The notes beneath the pieces were generated by a model. It was given only the letters and a program-made list of their open reading frames with translations, did no database searches and was not told the DNA's origin. Positions 19,313 through 27,410 of a DNA stretch of 64,000 nt are shown here, in pieces. The DNA is taken from assembly GCA_945910225.1 (NCBI GenBank), contig CAMDYG010000001.1, positions 1 through 64,000 on the forward strand, read 5' to 3'. This DNA comes from an uncultured Eubacterium sp. Its GTDB lineage: Bacteria; Bacillota; Clostridia; Lachnospirales; Lachnospiraceae. Numbering within the stretch: position 1 is the stretch's first letter; each line of letters starts with the position of its first letter. Both the position numbers and the translations under genes were made by a program.

Positions 19313-20344
19313 ATGAGAATAGTAGTATTAGCAGGTGGAACAAGTACAGAAAGAGATGTTTCACTGGTTACAGGTTATAGAGTATGTGAGAGCTTACGAA
19401 GAAACGGACATGATGCAAATATGCTGGATATTTTCCTGGGAATTGATGATGGTGCAGTTGCAACATTTTTTACAGAAAAGAATGATTTGGGTGAATTATC
19501 TGACAACTTAAAAAAGAGAACGAAGGATATTCCTGAAGAGGTAAGTAAAAGAACGAAGAACAGAGAAAGCTTTTTTGGCCCTAATGTACTTGAGCTTTGT
19601 AAGAAAGCAGATATTGTATTCATGGGATTACATGGAAGCAATGGAGAAGATGGAAAAGTTCAGGCTACATTTGATTTGTTAGGAATAAGGTATACAGGAA
19701 CAGATTATCTGAGCAGTGCTATATCTATGAGTAAGGAACTTGCAAAAAAGGTACTTGTTCCAGAGGGAATACCTATGCCAAAGGGACTTACTCTTCATAA
19801 GGGACATAAGATCGAATACGTTCCTTATCCATGTGTTGTTAAGCCATGCTGTGGAGGCTCAAGTGTTGGCGTGTCAATAGCTAATAATGAGCAGGAATTC
19901 AAGTCAGCTCTTGATGAAGCATTTTCATATGAAGATACAGTTCTTGTGGAAGAATTTGTTGATGGAAGAGAGTTTTCAGTTGCTGTGTTAGATGGTAAGG
20001 CATTGCCTGTTATTGAGATTGAGCCATTAGAAGGCTTCTACGATTATAAGAATAAGTATAAAGCAGGTTCTACAAAGGAAACATGTCCAGCTGATATTCC
20101 GGAAGATGTAGCGAGCCAGATGCAGTTCTGGGCAGAAAAATGCTGTCAGGCGGCAGGTGTTACTACATATGCAAGAGTAGACGAACTTCTTGACAAAGAA
20201 GGCAATATATTCTGTCTTGAGATTAACACACTCCCTGGAATGACAGATACAAGTCTTATACCACAGGAAGCAGCGGCAGTGGGAATATCATATGATGAAC
20301 TTACAGAGAAGATTATTGAAATATCCCTTGCTAAATATGAGTAA
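19313..20344 (+). CDS. ddl: D-alanine--D-alanine ligase family enzyme
   Basis: This ATP-grasp ligase makes the D-Ala-D-Ala dipeptide for peptidoglycan. It shows the N-terminal VLAGGTSTERDVSLVTG, MGLHGSNGEDGKVQATFDLLG, the ATP-binding CVVKPCCGGSSVGVSI and VEEFVDGREFSVAVL, and the metal-binding EINTLPGMTDTSL. The start at 19313 follows AAGGAG; an upstream GTG at 19262 has no such site. The length is 343 residues. With murF two genes downstream this forms the group that makes and attaches D-Ala-D-Ala. Confidence 0.93.
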   Translation: MRIVVLAGGTSTERDVSLVTGYRVCESLRRNGHDANMLDIFLGIDDGAVATFFTEKNDLGELSDNLKKRTKDIPEEVSKRTKNRESFFGPNVLELCKKADIVFMGLHGSNGEDGKVQATFDLLGIRYTGTDYLSSAISMSKELAKKVLVPEGIPMPKGLTLHKGHKIEYVPYPCVVKPCCGGSSVGVSIANNEQEFKSALDEAFSYEDTVLVEEFVDGREFSVAVLDGKALPVIEIEPLEGFYDYKNKYKAGSTKETCPADIPEDVASQMQFWAEKCCQAAGVTTYARVDELLDKEGNIFCLEINTLPGMTDTSLIPQEAAAVGISYDELTEKIIEISLAKYE

Positions 20345-20379
20345 AGATATATTTATAAGATGGAGTAGATAACAATATT

Positions 20380-20940
20380 ATGGTTAAAGAGCTTGTAAAA
20401 AAGAACAGATCATACAGACGATTTTATCAGGGTAAGAAGCTGACAAGACAGCAGCTTATGGAGCTTGTTGAGATAGCAAGATACACACCATCAGCGGCTA
20501 ACAGACAGCCATTCAGATATAGGATTGTGTGTGATGAAGAAGAGAATGAAAAAGTATTCAGATTACTGGGATTTGCCGGATATCTTAAAGACTGGGACGG
20601 ACCTTCTGAGGGAGAAAAGCCAGTTGGATACATTGTTATAACATGTCCTTCTAATGTGAATGATGAGGTTGATGCAGGAATTGTAGGACAGACAATGCTT
20701 CTTGCTGCAACAGAAGCCGGGTTTGGAGGATGCTTCTTTGGCAATATCAAAAGAGATGAACTGAAGGAACAGCTGAATATTCCATCAGATTTAAAGATTG
20801 TGTATGTCATTGCATTTGGGTATCCTAAAGAGGAAATAGTACTTGAGGATATTCCTGCCAATGGAGATATCAAGTACTATAGAGATGAGAATCAGGTGCA
20901 TCATGTGCCTAAGAAAAGAATTGAGGATATTGTATTATGA
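20380..20940 (+). CDS. Nitroreductase family protein
   Basis: A 186-residue FMN-dependent nitroreductase fold: RSYRRFYQGKKLTRQQL and YTPSAANRQPFRY bind FMN, and EAGFGGCFFGNIKRDEL and FGYPKEE are typical of the small single-domain members. The substrate is unknown. It lies between ddl and murF and overlaps the murF start by four bases (ATGA), so it is translated with the wall-precursor genes. A role in peptidoglycan synthesis is not established. Confidence 0.9.
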   Translation: MVKELVKKNRSYRRFYQGKKLTRQQLMELVEIARYTPSAANRQPFRYRIVCDEEENEKVFRLLGFAGYLKDWDGPSEGEKPVGYIVITCPSNVNDEVDAGIVGQTMLLAATEAGFGGCFFGNIKRDELKEQLNIPSDLKIVYVIAFGYPKEEIVLEDIPANGDIKYYRDENQVHHVPKKRIEDIVL

Positions 20941-22340
20941 AGGGAATGACCTTAAGAGCCATGACGGAGGCCGTTAATGGCGTGTATCATGGCAGTGAAG
21001 ATGATCACGATAAAGAGATAACTGCTATTACCATAGACAGCAGGAAAATTACAGAAGGAGCTCTTTTTGTCGCTATTAAAGGAGAGAGAAGCGACGGGCA
21101 TGATTTCATTGGACAGTGTTTTGCAAATGGAGCTGCATGCGTTATATCAGAAAAGGAACTTCCAGAAGAAAAACATTCATATATCCAGGTTGCATCAAGT
21201 CTGCAGGCATTGAAAGATCTTGCACTTTTATACAGAAATAATCTGGATGTAAAAGTGGTCGGAATAACCGGAAGCGTCGGTAAAACAAGTACTAAGGAAA
21301 CTATTAGTTCAGTTCTTTCAGAAAAATACAAGGTATTAAAGACACTTGGTAATTTCAATAATGAAATCGGACTTCCATTAACTGTTTTCAGATTGACACA
21401 AGAGGATGAAGTTGCAGTACTTGAGATGGGAATCAGTGATTTTGGCGAAATGGAGAGATTATCAAAGATAGCGCAGCCTGATATATGTGTTATTACTAAT
21501 ATAGGTCTGTGTCATCTTGAAAATCTTGGGACAAGGGATGGTATTCTTAAGGCTAAAACAGAAATATTTGAGCATATGAATCCGGATGGAATAGTAATTC
21601 TTAATGGTGATGATGATAAGCTTGTTACTATTAATCAGGTTAATGGAAAGAGACCTTTGTTTTTTGGCATAAGCAATCAGGAAGGTGTATACGTTGATGA
21701 AATAAGCAACATGGGGCTGGAAGGAACAAGTTTTACTATCCATGGCCTTAAAACGTCTGATAATTTCTCAACATTTAACGTAGTTGTACCAGTTCCGGGA
21801 CGTCACATGGTATATAATGCAATGGCAGCAGCACTTGTTGGTTCTGTGATGGGATTATCATCAATTGAGATCCAGCAGGGAATAAAGAATCTTAAGACGA
21901 TTGCTGGAAGAAATAATATAATCAAAGAGAATGGATACATAATAATTGATGATTGTTATAATGCTAATCCAGTGTCTATGAAAGCGTCTATTGACGTTCT
22001 TGACACAGCTGTTGGAAGAAAAGTAGCAATACTTGGAGATATGTATGAGCTTGGTGCTAATGAGAAACAGCTTCATTATGATGTTGGAATGTATCTCGCA
22101 ACAAAGGATATAGATGTTCTTATAACAGCAGGACATCTTGCAGATAATATAGCCTCTGGAACGAAAGATTACATCAGAACACATTATAACTCATCGGAAT
22201 GTGAGGTTCATTCATTCAATACAAGAGATGAAATGTTAAAATGTATTGGACAGATACTAAAGAAAAATGATAACATACTAATAAAGGCTTCACACGGGAT
22301 GGAATTTTCAAAGGTTGTTGAAGCTGTAAAGACATTATAA
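20937..22340 (+). CDS. murF: UDP-N-acetylmuramoyl-tripeptide--D-alanyl-D-alanine ligase
   Basis: MurF adds D-Ala-D-Ala to the UDP-MurNAc tripeptide, the last cytoplasmic step of the peptidoglycan precursor. The P-loop is GITGSVGKTSTKE, followed by LGNFNNEIGLPLTVF, VLEMGISDFGEM, the NGDDDKL region and DCYNANPVSMKASI, all Mur-ligase motifs. At 467 residues it is full length. The ATG overlaps the stop of the nitroreductase gene by four bases, so translation is coupled. Confidence 0.96.
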   Translation: MKGMTLRAMTEAVNGVYHGSEDDHDKEITAITIDSRKITEGALFVAIKGERSDGHDFIGQCFANGAACVISEKELPEEKHSYIQVASSLQALKDLALLYRNNLDVKVVGITGSVGKTSTKETISSVLSEKYKVLKTLGNFNNEIGLPLTVFRLTQEDEVAVLEMGISDFGEMERLSKIAQPDICVITNIGLCHLENLGTRDGILKAKTEIFEHMNPDGIVILNGDDDKLVTINQVNGKRPLFFGISNQEGVYVDEISNMGLEGTSFTIHGLKTSDNFSTFNVVVPVPGRHMVYNAMAAALVGSVMGLSSIEIQQGIKNLKTIAGRNNIIKENGYIIIDDCYNANPVSMKASIDVLDTAVGRKVAILGDMYELGANEKQLHYDVGMYLATKDIDVLITAGHLADNIASGTKDYIRTHYNSSECEVHSFNTRDEMLKCIGQILKKNDNILIKASHGMEFSKVVEAVKTL

Positions 22341-22356
22341 TACATGAGGAGGATTT

Positions 22357-22680
22357 ATGAAGGCATTAAAAAGACTGACTGTCATAATGACAGTTGTAGC
22401 CATGATTGCTGTATTTGCAGGATGTGGAAAGAAAGATTCTATCGTAGGAACATGGGAGTGTGATAATTACACATTTGTTTTTGAGAAGGATGGAACGGGA
22501 ACAGAAACACTTGGTGGAATTAATGTTGAGATTTCATCTTACAGCATAACAAAGGATAAACTGTCTATAACAGTAAGTTTCCTTGGAACAGAGGAAACAG
22601 ATGAGTATACTTACACATTAAAGAAGAATACTCTTACTCTTGATGACGGAAGTTCAACATGGGAATTTACAAGAAAATAA
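22357..22680 (+). CDS. Small lipoprotein, beta-rich (DUF5640-like)
   Basis: This 107-residue protein has the lipoprotein signal MKALKRLTVIMTVVAMIAVFAGCG. The short mature part is beta-rich with the pattern IVGTWECDNYTFVFEKDGTG and TLTLDDGSSTWEFTRK. That layout is common in small lipocalin-like or DUF5640 lipoproteins. AGGAGG lies six bases before the ATG, 16 bases after murF, so it belongs to that transcript. Function unknown; it should sit on the outer face of the membrane. Confidence 0.8.
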   Translation: MKALKRLTVIMTVVAMIAVFAGCGKKDSIVGTWECDNYTFVFEKDGTGTETLGGINVEISSYSITKDKLSITVSFLGTEETDEYTYTLKKNTLTLDDGSSTWEFTRK

Positions 22681-22711
22681 TATATTACATATAAGAATTA
22701 TGTAATAACAT

Positions 22712-22757
22712 ATACCCTCGTTACTGGATATAAAAGCTGGTAACGGGGGTATTTTTT
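22712..22757 (+). terminator. Terminator of the ddl-murF operon
   Basis: ATACCCTCGTTAC pairs with GTAACGGGGGTAT (one G-U pair) around a 15-nt loop, followed by six T residues. Confidence 0.92.
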
Positions 22758-22798
22758 GTTATGATTTTTAAGTATGAGAAAACAAATTATTTTAATAC

Positions 22799-22827
22799 TT
22801 TACAAACTATTCTACATATGATAATAT
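22799..22827 (+). promoter_or_regulatory. Promoter of the Tad-like locus
   Basis: TTTACA and TAATAT are separated by 17 bases and lie 54 bases before the first gene of the locus, just after a terminator. This marks the Tad-like genes as a separate transcript. Confidence 0.6.
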
Positions 22828-22881
22828 CATTATTACAAAAAGCGCTTTTAAATTATAAGAATACAATTTGGAGGTAGAGAT

Positions 22882-23070
22882 ATGCACGATATTATTGAAC
22901 ATTATGGAAAGGTAGTTATAGCACTTGCAGGCGTACTTGCGGCGGTTTTGCTGACGGCAGCGGTTGTTGTTATTGTAACCGATAAGACTAAGGGAGCGGT
23001 TAATGATATATCATATGAACAGCAGATATATGATGCGATTGATGCTACACAGACAGAATCACAGGCATGA
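22882..23070 (+). CDS. Small pilin-like membrane protein (62 residues)
   Basis: The protein begins MHDIIEHYGKVV and continues with a single hydrophobic helix of about 25 residues and a polar tail. The Glu at residue 6 would be position 5 if the Met is removed, the position of the conserved Glu of type IV pilins, and Tyr-Gly follows as in type IVb pilins. There is no leader peptide: GGAGG lies seven bases before this ATG. It is the first gene of a locus with a CpaF-type ATPase eight bases downstream. I infer a minor or major pilin-like subunit; the sequence is too short to be sure. Confidence 0.6.
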   Translation: MHDIIEHYGKVVIALAGVLAAVLLTAAVVVIVTDKTKGAVNDISYEQQIYDAIDATQTESQA

Positions 23071-23078
23071 GGTGATGT

Positions 23079-24116
23079 ATGGAAGAAGAACAGCTTCAGG
23101 ATCTGATTGAAAGCAATAAGGCAGATCTTTTTTCAGAGATAGAGGAAGAGATTAGTGATGACAGCATTACAGATATTGAGTGGGATGGGCATAATCTATG
23201 GATAACAAGACTGGGACGTGGATGTTATATATCCATGAAGGAGCTTAGTGATAAGTATATGGATAATCTGTCAATCCGTCTTTCTAATATAATGGGAGTA
23301 CCATTTAACCGGATGCATCCTGTACTTGAGGCCAATACAGAAGCATTGAGGATTTCAATATGGCATGAGTCAAGATGTAAGAAAAAGAGTATGGCTATAA
23401 GGAAGATTCCTAAGAAATTAAGGTTTAATCATACAAGTGTTGTTCAATCAGGGTATGCACCAGAACGTGTGCTGGCATTGCTGGAGAATTGTGTGAAGGC
23501 ACATTTGTCAACAGTTATAGGTGGACAGCCACATGCTGGAAAGACGGAACTTTTAAAGTATTTGTCGACATTCATACCGGCAGAAGAAAAGGTGGGAGTG
23601 TATGAAGATAATCAGGAGATCCATTACAGGGATATTAATCCGCACAATAAGTGTGTGGAATTCTTTGTGGATTCACGGATTACATATCAGGATATTATCA
23701 GGGCAGGGCTGCGTCATAATATAGACTGGATATTGCTGTCTGAATCACGAGGACCAGAGGTTATGGAGCTTATTAATAGTCTCTCAACAGGTGCATACTG
23801 CATGACAACTATGCACCTTGATGATGTCAGGGATATGCCGGACAGAATGTATTCAATGCTTGGAAAAGAGAATGTATCAGAGAGATTTGTTAATAGTATT
23901 TACAAGTATATTGATCTTGTAATTCTTGTTGAATGTGACAGATTTGAAAAAAGAAAGATAACTCAGGTTGGATTTCTGAATAGAAGCAAGGGGAAAAATT
24001 ACTGTACAGTAATATATGAGGATGGAGAATTTACGGATCGCAATATTCCTGATGACATTATGGAGAAGTTTAACAGATATGGAATAGAAGATCCGTATAT
24101 ATGGAGGAATGATTGA
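23079..24116 (+). CDS. CpaF/TadA-family secretion ATPase
   Basis: This 345-residue protein is a type II/IV secretion ATPase of the CpaF (TadA) group, a hexameric motor for pilus assembly at the inner face of the membrane. Walker A is GGQPHAGKT (148-156). The Asp box region VGVYEDNQEIH, Walker B ILLSESRGPEVMEL and the His-box TGAYCMTTMH follow. The N-terminal domain is shorter and more divergent than in standard CpaF. It overlaps the next gene by four bases (TTGA). No TadZ-type ATPase, secretin or RcpC homologue is present in the window. Confidence 0.88.
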   Translation: MEEEQLQDLIESNKADLFSEIEEEISDDSITDIEWDGHNLWITRLGRGCYISMKELSDKYMDNLSIRLSNIMGVPFNRMHPVLEANTEALRISIWHESRCKKKSMAIRKIPKKLRFNHTSVVQSGYAPERVLALLENCVKAHLSTVIGGQPHAGKTELLKYLSTFIPAEEKVGVYEDNQEIHYRDINPHNKCVEFFVDSRITYQDIIRAGLRHNIDWILLSESRGPEVMELINSLSTGAYCMTTMHLDDVRDMPDRMYSMLGKENVSERFVNSIYKYIDLVILVECDRFEKRKITQVGFLNRSKGKNYCTVIYEDGEFTDRNIPDDIMEKFNRYGIEDPYIWRND

Positions 24117-25582
24117 AAAGACTAATTGAATATTTGTCATTTAATGGTATTAAAAAAGATGTCAGGGAACTCAATGGCAATCTGTCATTGAAGAACTTTA
24201 TTATTGTTACATGTATGTGGGGAGCGGGAATATATGGAATGTGTCTTTTATACCGGATGAACTGGTATGTATCAGGGATGGTGATGATTGCAGCTATAAT
24301 GATGATTCCTGGACTTGTAAGGAACTATTTTAAGGAACTGTATGAGATGCGGAGATTTGCGGATGTTGATATTTATCTTCATCAGACTGCTTATTCGTTT
24401 ATGAGAACCCCGAAAGTGAATCTGGCACTTAAGGATGCACAGATGATAAGTACGGGAAAGCTTAGAAAGTGCATAGATAAAGCAGTTGACGAACTAGATT
24501 ATGGAATGAGTGAACAGGTATATGCAAGTGCACTTGGGATTATTGAAGATGAGTATCAGTGTGCAAGAATTAAAACCTTACACAGATTTATTATTAATGT
24601 GGAAGAAAGAGGAGGAAATTACAAGGGCGCACTTGAGGTGTTGATTGAAGATTTTGACAGATGGGTAAGTAATACATATAAGTATCAGAAAGAAATTAAG
24701 GGGATTAAAAGGGATATATCAATAGGAATTGCTATAAGTATGATTCTTGCTGCAATGACAACTTTCATGTGCAATATGCTTGATATGTTTTCTGATCACA
24801 GTATAAGTATTTCTGATACACCTGCATATCAGATTGCAGCAGCTGTGTTTGTTTTACTATGTATTGGATTTTATGTATTTACAAGAAGAAAGTATGGGGT
24901 ATCGTGGCTTGAGAAAAGCAGAGAAGATAAGCAGATTATGTCAGATTATAAGAAAGCATTTGGAAAAGAGGCAATGCATATTACTATAAAGCTGATTCCA
25001 TTGTGGAGTATTATACTGCTTGCAGCAATTATATGTCTATTAGCCAGAAATATTATTGCAGCAGTAAGCATTGCATCATGTCTGATAGTGCTTGTTACAT
25101 ATCCATTTGCTAGTAAAAAGAGCGCATTAAGAAGAGCAAGATCGGATTTATATGAGGGCTTTACAGAATGGCTTAGGGATTTGGCAGTGAGTCTTGAGAA
25201 TAAACCTTTATTGTCAGCGATAGAAGACACATATAATACATGTCCTGTTATTATGAAGAAATCACTTGATGGCTTTATTAGACAGATTGAGGATAATCCT
25301 TCAGATGTTCTTCCGTATTATTCATTTCTTAAGGAATTCAATGTGGTAGATATACAGGCAGCAGTAAGAATATTATATTCCATAGGTGAATTGGATCAGG
25401 ATAATATAAGTGAAACCATTGATGTACTTGTAAGAAGGAATAATCAGATATCAGACAAAGCGGAACAGGCAAGGTATCGTGATGTGACAAGTATAATGAG
25501 ATTTTCAGAGTATCTGCCTACTTTCTTTGTGGCATTTAAGATGGCTGTGGACATGATGCTTGTTGTGACGATGTATTTATAG
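24113..25582 (+). CDS. TadB-TadC-like fused membrane platform protein
   Basis: The 489-residue protein begins at a TTG that overlaps the CpaF stop, with GGAGG six bases upstream. Hydrophobic helices lie near residues 30-75 (two), 205-225, 240-262, 300-345 (two) and 467-489. Two cytoplasmic helical regions (about 80-200 and 350-460) resemble GspF/T2SSF domains: SALGIIEDEYQCARIKTL and VEERGGNYKGALEVL in the first; FTEWLRDLAVSLENKPL and RILYSIGELDQDN in the second. Standard Tad systems encode TadB and TadC separately, so this looks like a tandem fusion. It would be the membrane platform for the CpaF motor. Confidence 0.75.
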   Translation: MKRLIEYLSFNGIKKDVRELNGNLSLKNFIIVTCMWGAGIYGMCLLYRMNWYVSGMVMIAAIMMIPGLVRNYFKELYEMRRFADVDIYLHQTAYSFMRTPKVNLALKDAQMISTGKLRKCIDKAVDELDYGMSEQVYASALGIIEDEYQCARIKTLHRFIINVEERGGNYKGALEVLIEDFDRWVSNTYKYQKEIKGIKRDISIGIAISMILAAMTTFMCNMLDMFSDHSISISDTPAYQIAAAVFVLLCIGFYVFTRRKYGVSWLEKSREDKQIMSDYKKAFGKEAMHITIKLIPLWSIILLAAIICLLARNIIAAVSIASCLIVLVTYPFASKKSALRRARSDLYEGFTEWLRDLAVSLENKPLLSAIEDTYNTCPVIMKKSLDGFIRQIEDNPSDVLPYYSFLKEFNVVDIQAAVRILYSIGELDQDNISETIDVLVRRNNQISDKAEQARYRDVTSIMRFSEYLPTFFVAFKMAVDMMLVVTMYL

Positions 25583-25607
25583 GATGTAAGAATGAATGGG
25601 AGTGGGT

Positions 25608-25709
25608 ATGAATGGGATTATTGAAGAGTATGGAGGAGTAATTGCTGGAATTATTACAGTTAATTCCATGTTTGCAATCTTTACTATGATATTGGAGAGG
25701 ATGATGTGA
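25608..25709 (+). CDS. Tiny pilin-like peptide 1 (33 residues)
   Basis: A short frame encodes MNGIIEEYGGVIAGIITVNS followed by a hydrophobic stretch and ERMM. The start shares the pattern IIExYG with the first protein of the locus, and Glu-Tyr-Gly recalls type IVb pilins. GGGAG lies five bases before the ATG; an in-frame ATG at 25596 would add MGVG. It lies between the platform gene and another tiny frame with no gap. Supported by position, spacing and shared motif only. Confidence 0.45.
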   Translation: MNGIIEEYGGVIAGIITVNSMFAIFTMILERMM

Positions 25710-25847
25710 ATGGAGGAGATTATAGGAATATATGGGGAGGCAGCTGTTCATATATGTAGTGTGATAATGACTATTATAATGATGGCTGTAAGTGCAGCTC
25801 AATATAGAAATATAATTGTTGTAATGATAGAAAAGTGTCTTGGCTGA
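25710..25847 (+). CDS. Tiny pilin-like membrane peptide 2 (45 residues)
   Basis: This frame starts one base after the stop of the previous peptide: MEEIIGIYGEAAVHICSVIM, then a hydrophobic helix and a short polar end with EKCLG. The N-terminus shares MxxII-x-x-YG with the two other small proteins of the locus, although Gly replaces Glu at residue 6. Ribosome-binding sequence GGAGAGG lies about ten bases upstream inside the preceding frame. Likely a third small membrane subunit. Confidence 0.45.
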   Translation: MEEIIGIYGEAAVHICSVIMTIIMMAVSAAQYRNIIVVMIEKCLG

Positions 25848-25872
25848 TATTGCAAGATGATAAGGGGGAAGA

Positions 25873-26268
25873 ATGAAGACAGTATTAGAAACATCTGCAT
25901 ATATGCTTATATTTGCAATGATAAGTCTGGTTTCCATTGATTTTATAAGAATGAATAAAAGAGTGTCTGATGCTGGTCAGATGAGCCAGTATATACAGAA
26001 TTACATAGAGGCATATTGTGGCGAGTATGTAATAGACACTGCTGACAAAGAAGATGTGGTATATATACCTGACAGGGAAGCTATATACAACAGTTTAAAA
26101 AGTATGGCGTCTAATGCGGGAATGAAACTGGAGCTTAAAGAAGAGGGAGAAACAGGCAATTACAGGTATATTGCGTATGACCTCAAGTATGGTATTAATG
26201 CGGCTATGTTCAGATATTCATCTGAACATACAGTTAAGGGACTTGCAAGGTATGCAGTTATTAGTTGA
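25873..26268 (+). CDS. TadE-like pseudopilin (131 residues)
   Basis: The N-terminus MKTVLETSAYMLIFAMISLV is a hydrophobic pilin-type helix with Glu at residue 6, again without a leader peptide. The rest (about 35-131) is a small soluble domain with VYIPDREAIYNSLKSMASNAG. The start has GGGGGAAG six bases upstream. Size, single N-terminal helix and context suggest a TadE/TadF-like pseudopilin; the sequence does not clearly match a named family. It is followed by a second protein of the same type. Confidence 0.6.
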   Translation: MKTVLETSAYMLIFAMISLVSIDFIRMNKRVSDAGQMSQYIQNYIEAYCGEYVIDTADKEDVVYIPDREAIYNSLKSMASNAGMKLELKEEGETGNYRYIAYDLKYGINAAMFRYSSEHTVKGLARYAVIS

Positions 26269-26285
26269 TAAAGGCTGGTGTGGAT

Positions 26286-26687
26286 ATGAGAGGTATTGTT
26301 ACATGTAGTGGATTAATTATGAGCATGGCAATGATAATAATGATACATTGCGTTATTACCGGGAATAGTATTAGAAGAACAGAGGTTAATCACGGGCTGG
26401 ATACAGCTATGGATTATGCATATGATTCTATGCGTGATGTATATGCTGATATTAATTTTACACAATATGATGAATCCCGTAGGAATGAAATCGTTACGGA
26501 TCTTATGCATAGGTTTTGTGAGGTATTGGGGACAAGAATCGGGTCTGATGGTAATATAGAAGTCCGGCTTATTTATGCTGATCTGGAAAAAGGACTGTTT
26601 CAGATAGGAGTAACGGAAGAGTACGGATATTCATTTGGTAATAAAAGGAAGTCTTATTATTATGAAAAAACATATTCTTTTAATTGA
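26286..26687 (+). CDS. Second pseudopilin-like protein (about 134 residues)
   Basis: This product has an N-terminal hydrophobic helix (IVTCSGLIMSMAMIIMIHCV) and a soluble region with RRNEIVTDLMHRFCEVLG and an aromatic, basic end. The start is uncertain: ATG at 26286, GTG at 26280 or a TTG at 26265 that overlaps the previous stop; AAAGG at 26270-26274 best fits 26280 or 26286. Size and place suggest a TadF-like partner of the preceding protein. It is the last gene of the locus, and its stop is embedded in the next promoter. Confidence 0.55.
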   Translation: MRGIVTCSGLIMSMAMIIMIHCVITGNSIRRTEVNHGLDTAMDYAYDSMRDVYADINFTQYDESRRNEIVTDLMHRFCEVLGTRIGSDGNIEVRLIYADLEKGLFQIGVTEEYGYSFGNKRKSYYYEKTYSFN

Positions 26688-26712
26688 CAAAAAAAATCTT
26701 TTGCCATAATAT
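26684..26712 (+). promoter_or_regulatory. Promoter of the PAP2 gene
   Basis: A perfect TTGACA overlapping the preceding stop codon is separated by 17 bases from TAATAT. It lies 55 bases before the next start, so that gene has its own promoter. Confidence 0.7.
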
Positions 26713-26766
26713 TAAAAGGTATGCCTTATGGGGTAATTATGAATGATATGATAATGGAGACTTAAT

Positions 26767-27366
26767 ATGGAATTACAGATTTTACATTGGTTTGAGTCAC
26801 TACATAATCCTATCACAGATCCGATTATGTATGGTATAACTTGTCTTGGTAATGCAGGAATATTCTGGATACTTTTGTGTGCGGCTTTTCTGTTCATACC
26901 TGTTTTTAAAAAAGATAGAAAAGTGGGATTAAGCATGATGATCGCACTTATATTGTCACTTATTATGTGCAATGGCATAATGAAGAATCTATCGGCAAGA
27001 GTAAGACCATTTAATGTTGATACTTCGTTTGAGAATTTATATGGGGTATTTAATGGAATTAAGGACTGGTCATTCCCGTCAGGTCATACATCTGCTTCAT
27101 TTGCAGCGGCACTGGCTATTATTTTATGGGACAGAAAAAAAGGTATTCCGGCAGTTGTTATTGCTACGCTGATAGCTTTTTCAAGACTGTACCTTACAGT
27201 ACATTATCCAACTGATGTACTTGTAAGCCTTATACTTGGTTCTTTATATGGAGTAGCAGGTTATTTTGTTTCAAAATTAGTAATGAAGAAGTCTGCTAAA
27301 GCCAATAAAGTTTTTTCAGGAGAAATGCCATATAAGAGCCTGTTTGTTAAAGCAAAAGCAGAATAA
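26767..27366 (+). CDS. PAP2-family membrane phosphatase
   Basis: A 199-residue, six-helix membrane protein with the complete lipid phosphatase signature: KNLSARVRP (KX6RP), FPSGHTSASF (PSGH) and SRLYLTVHYPTD (SRX5HX3D). Members dephosphorylate undecaprenyl pyrophosphate or phosphatidic/phosphatidylglycerol phosphate on the outer face. Here recycling of the lipid carrier for wall synthesis is the most likely role, by family only. GGAG precedes the ATG by seven bases. Confidence 0.9.
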   Translation: MELQILHWFESLHNPITDPIMYGITCLGNAGIFWILLCAAFLFIPVFKKDRKVGLSMMIALILSLIMCNGIMKNLSARVRPFNVDTSFENLYGVFNGIKDWSFPSGHTSASFAAALAIILWDRKKGIPAVVIATLIAFSRLYLTVHYPTDVLVSLILGSLYGVAGYFVSKLVMKKSAKANKVFSGEMPYKSLFVKAKAE

Positions 27367-27410
27367 CATTATACAATGTAATATTAGTAATGAAAGGACG
27401 ATTGTTGATC

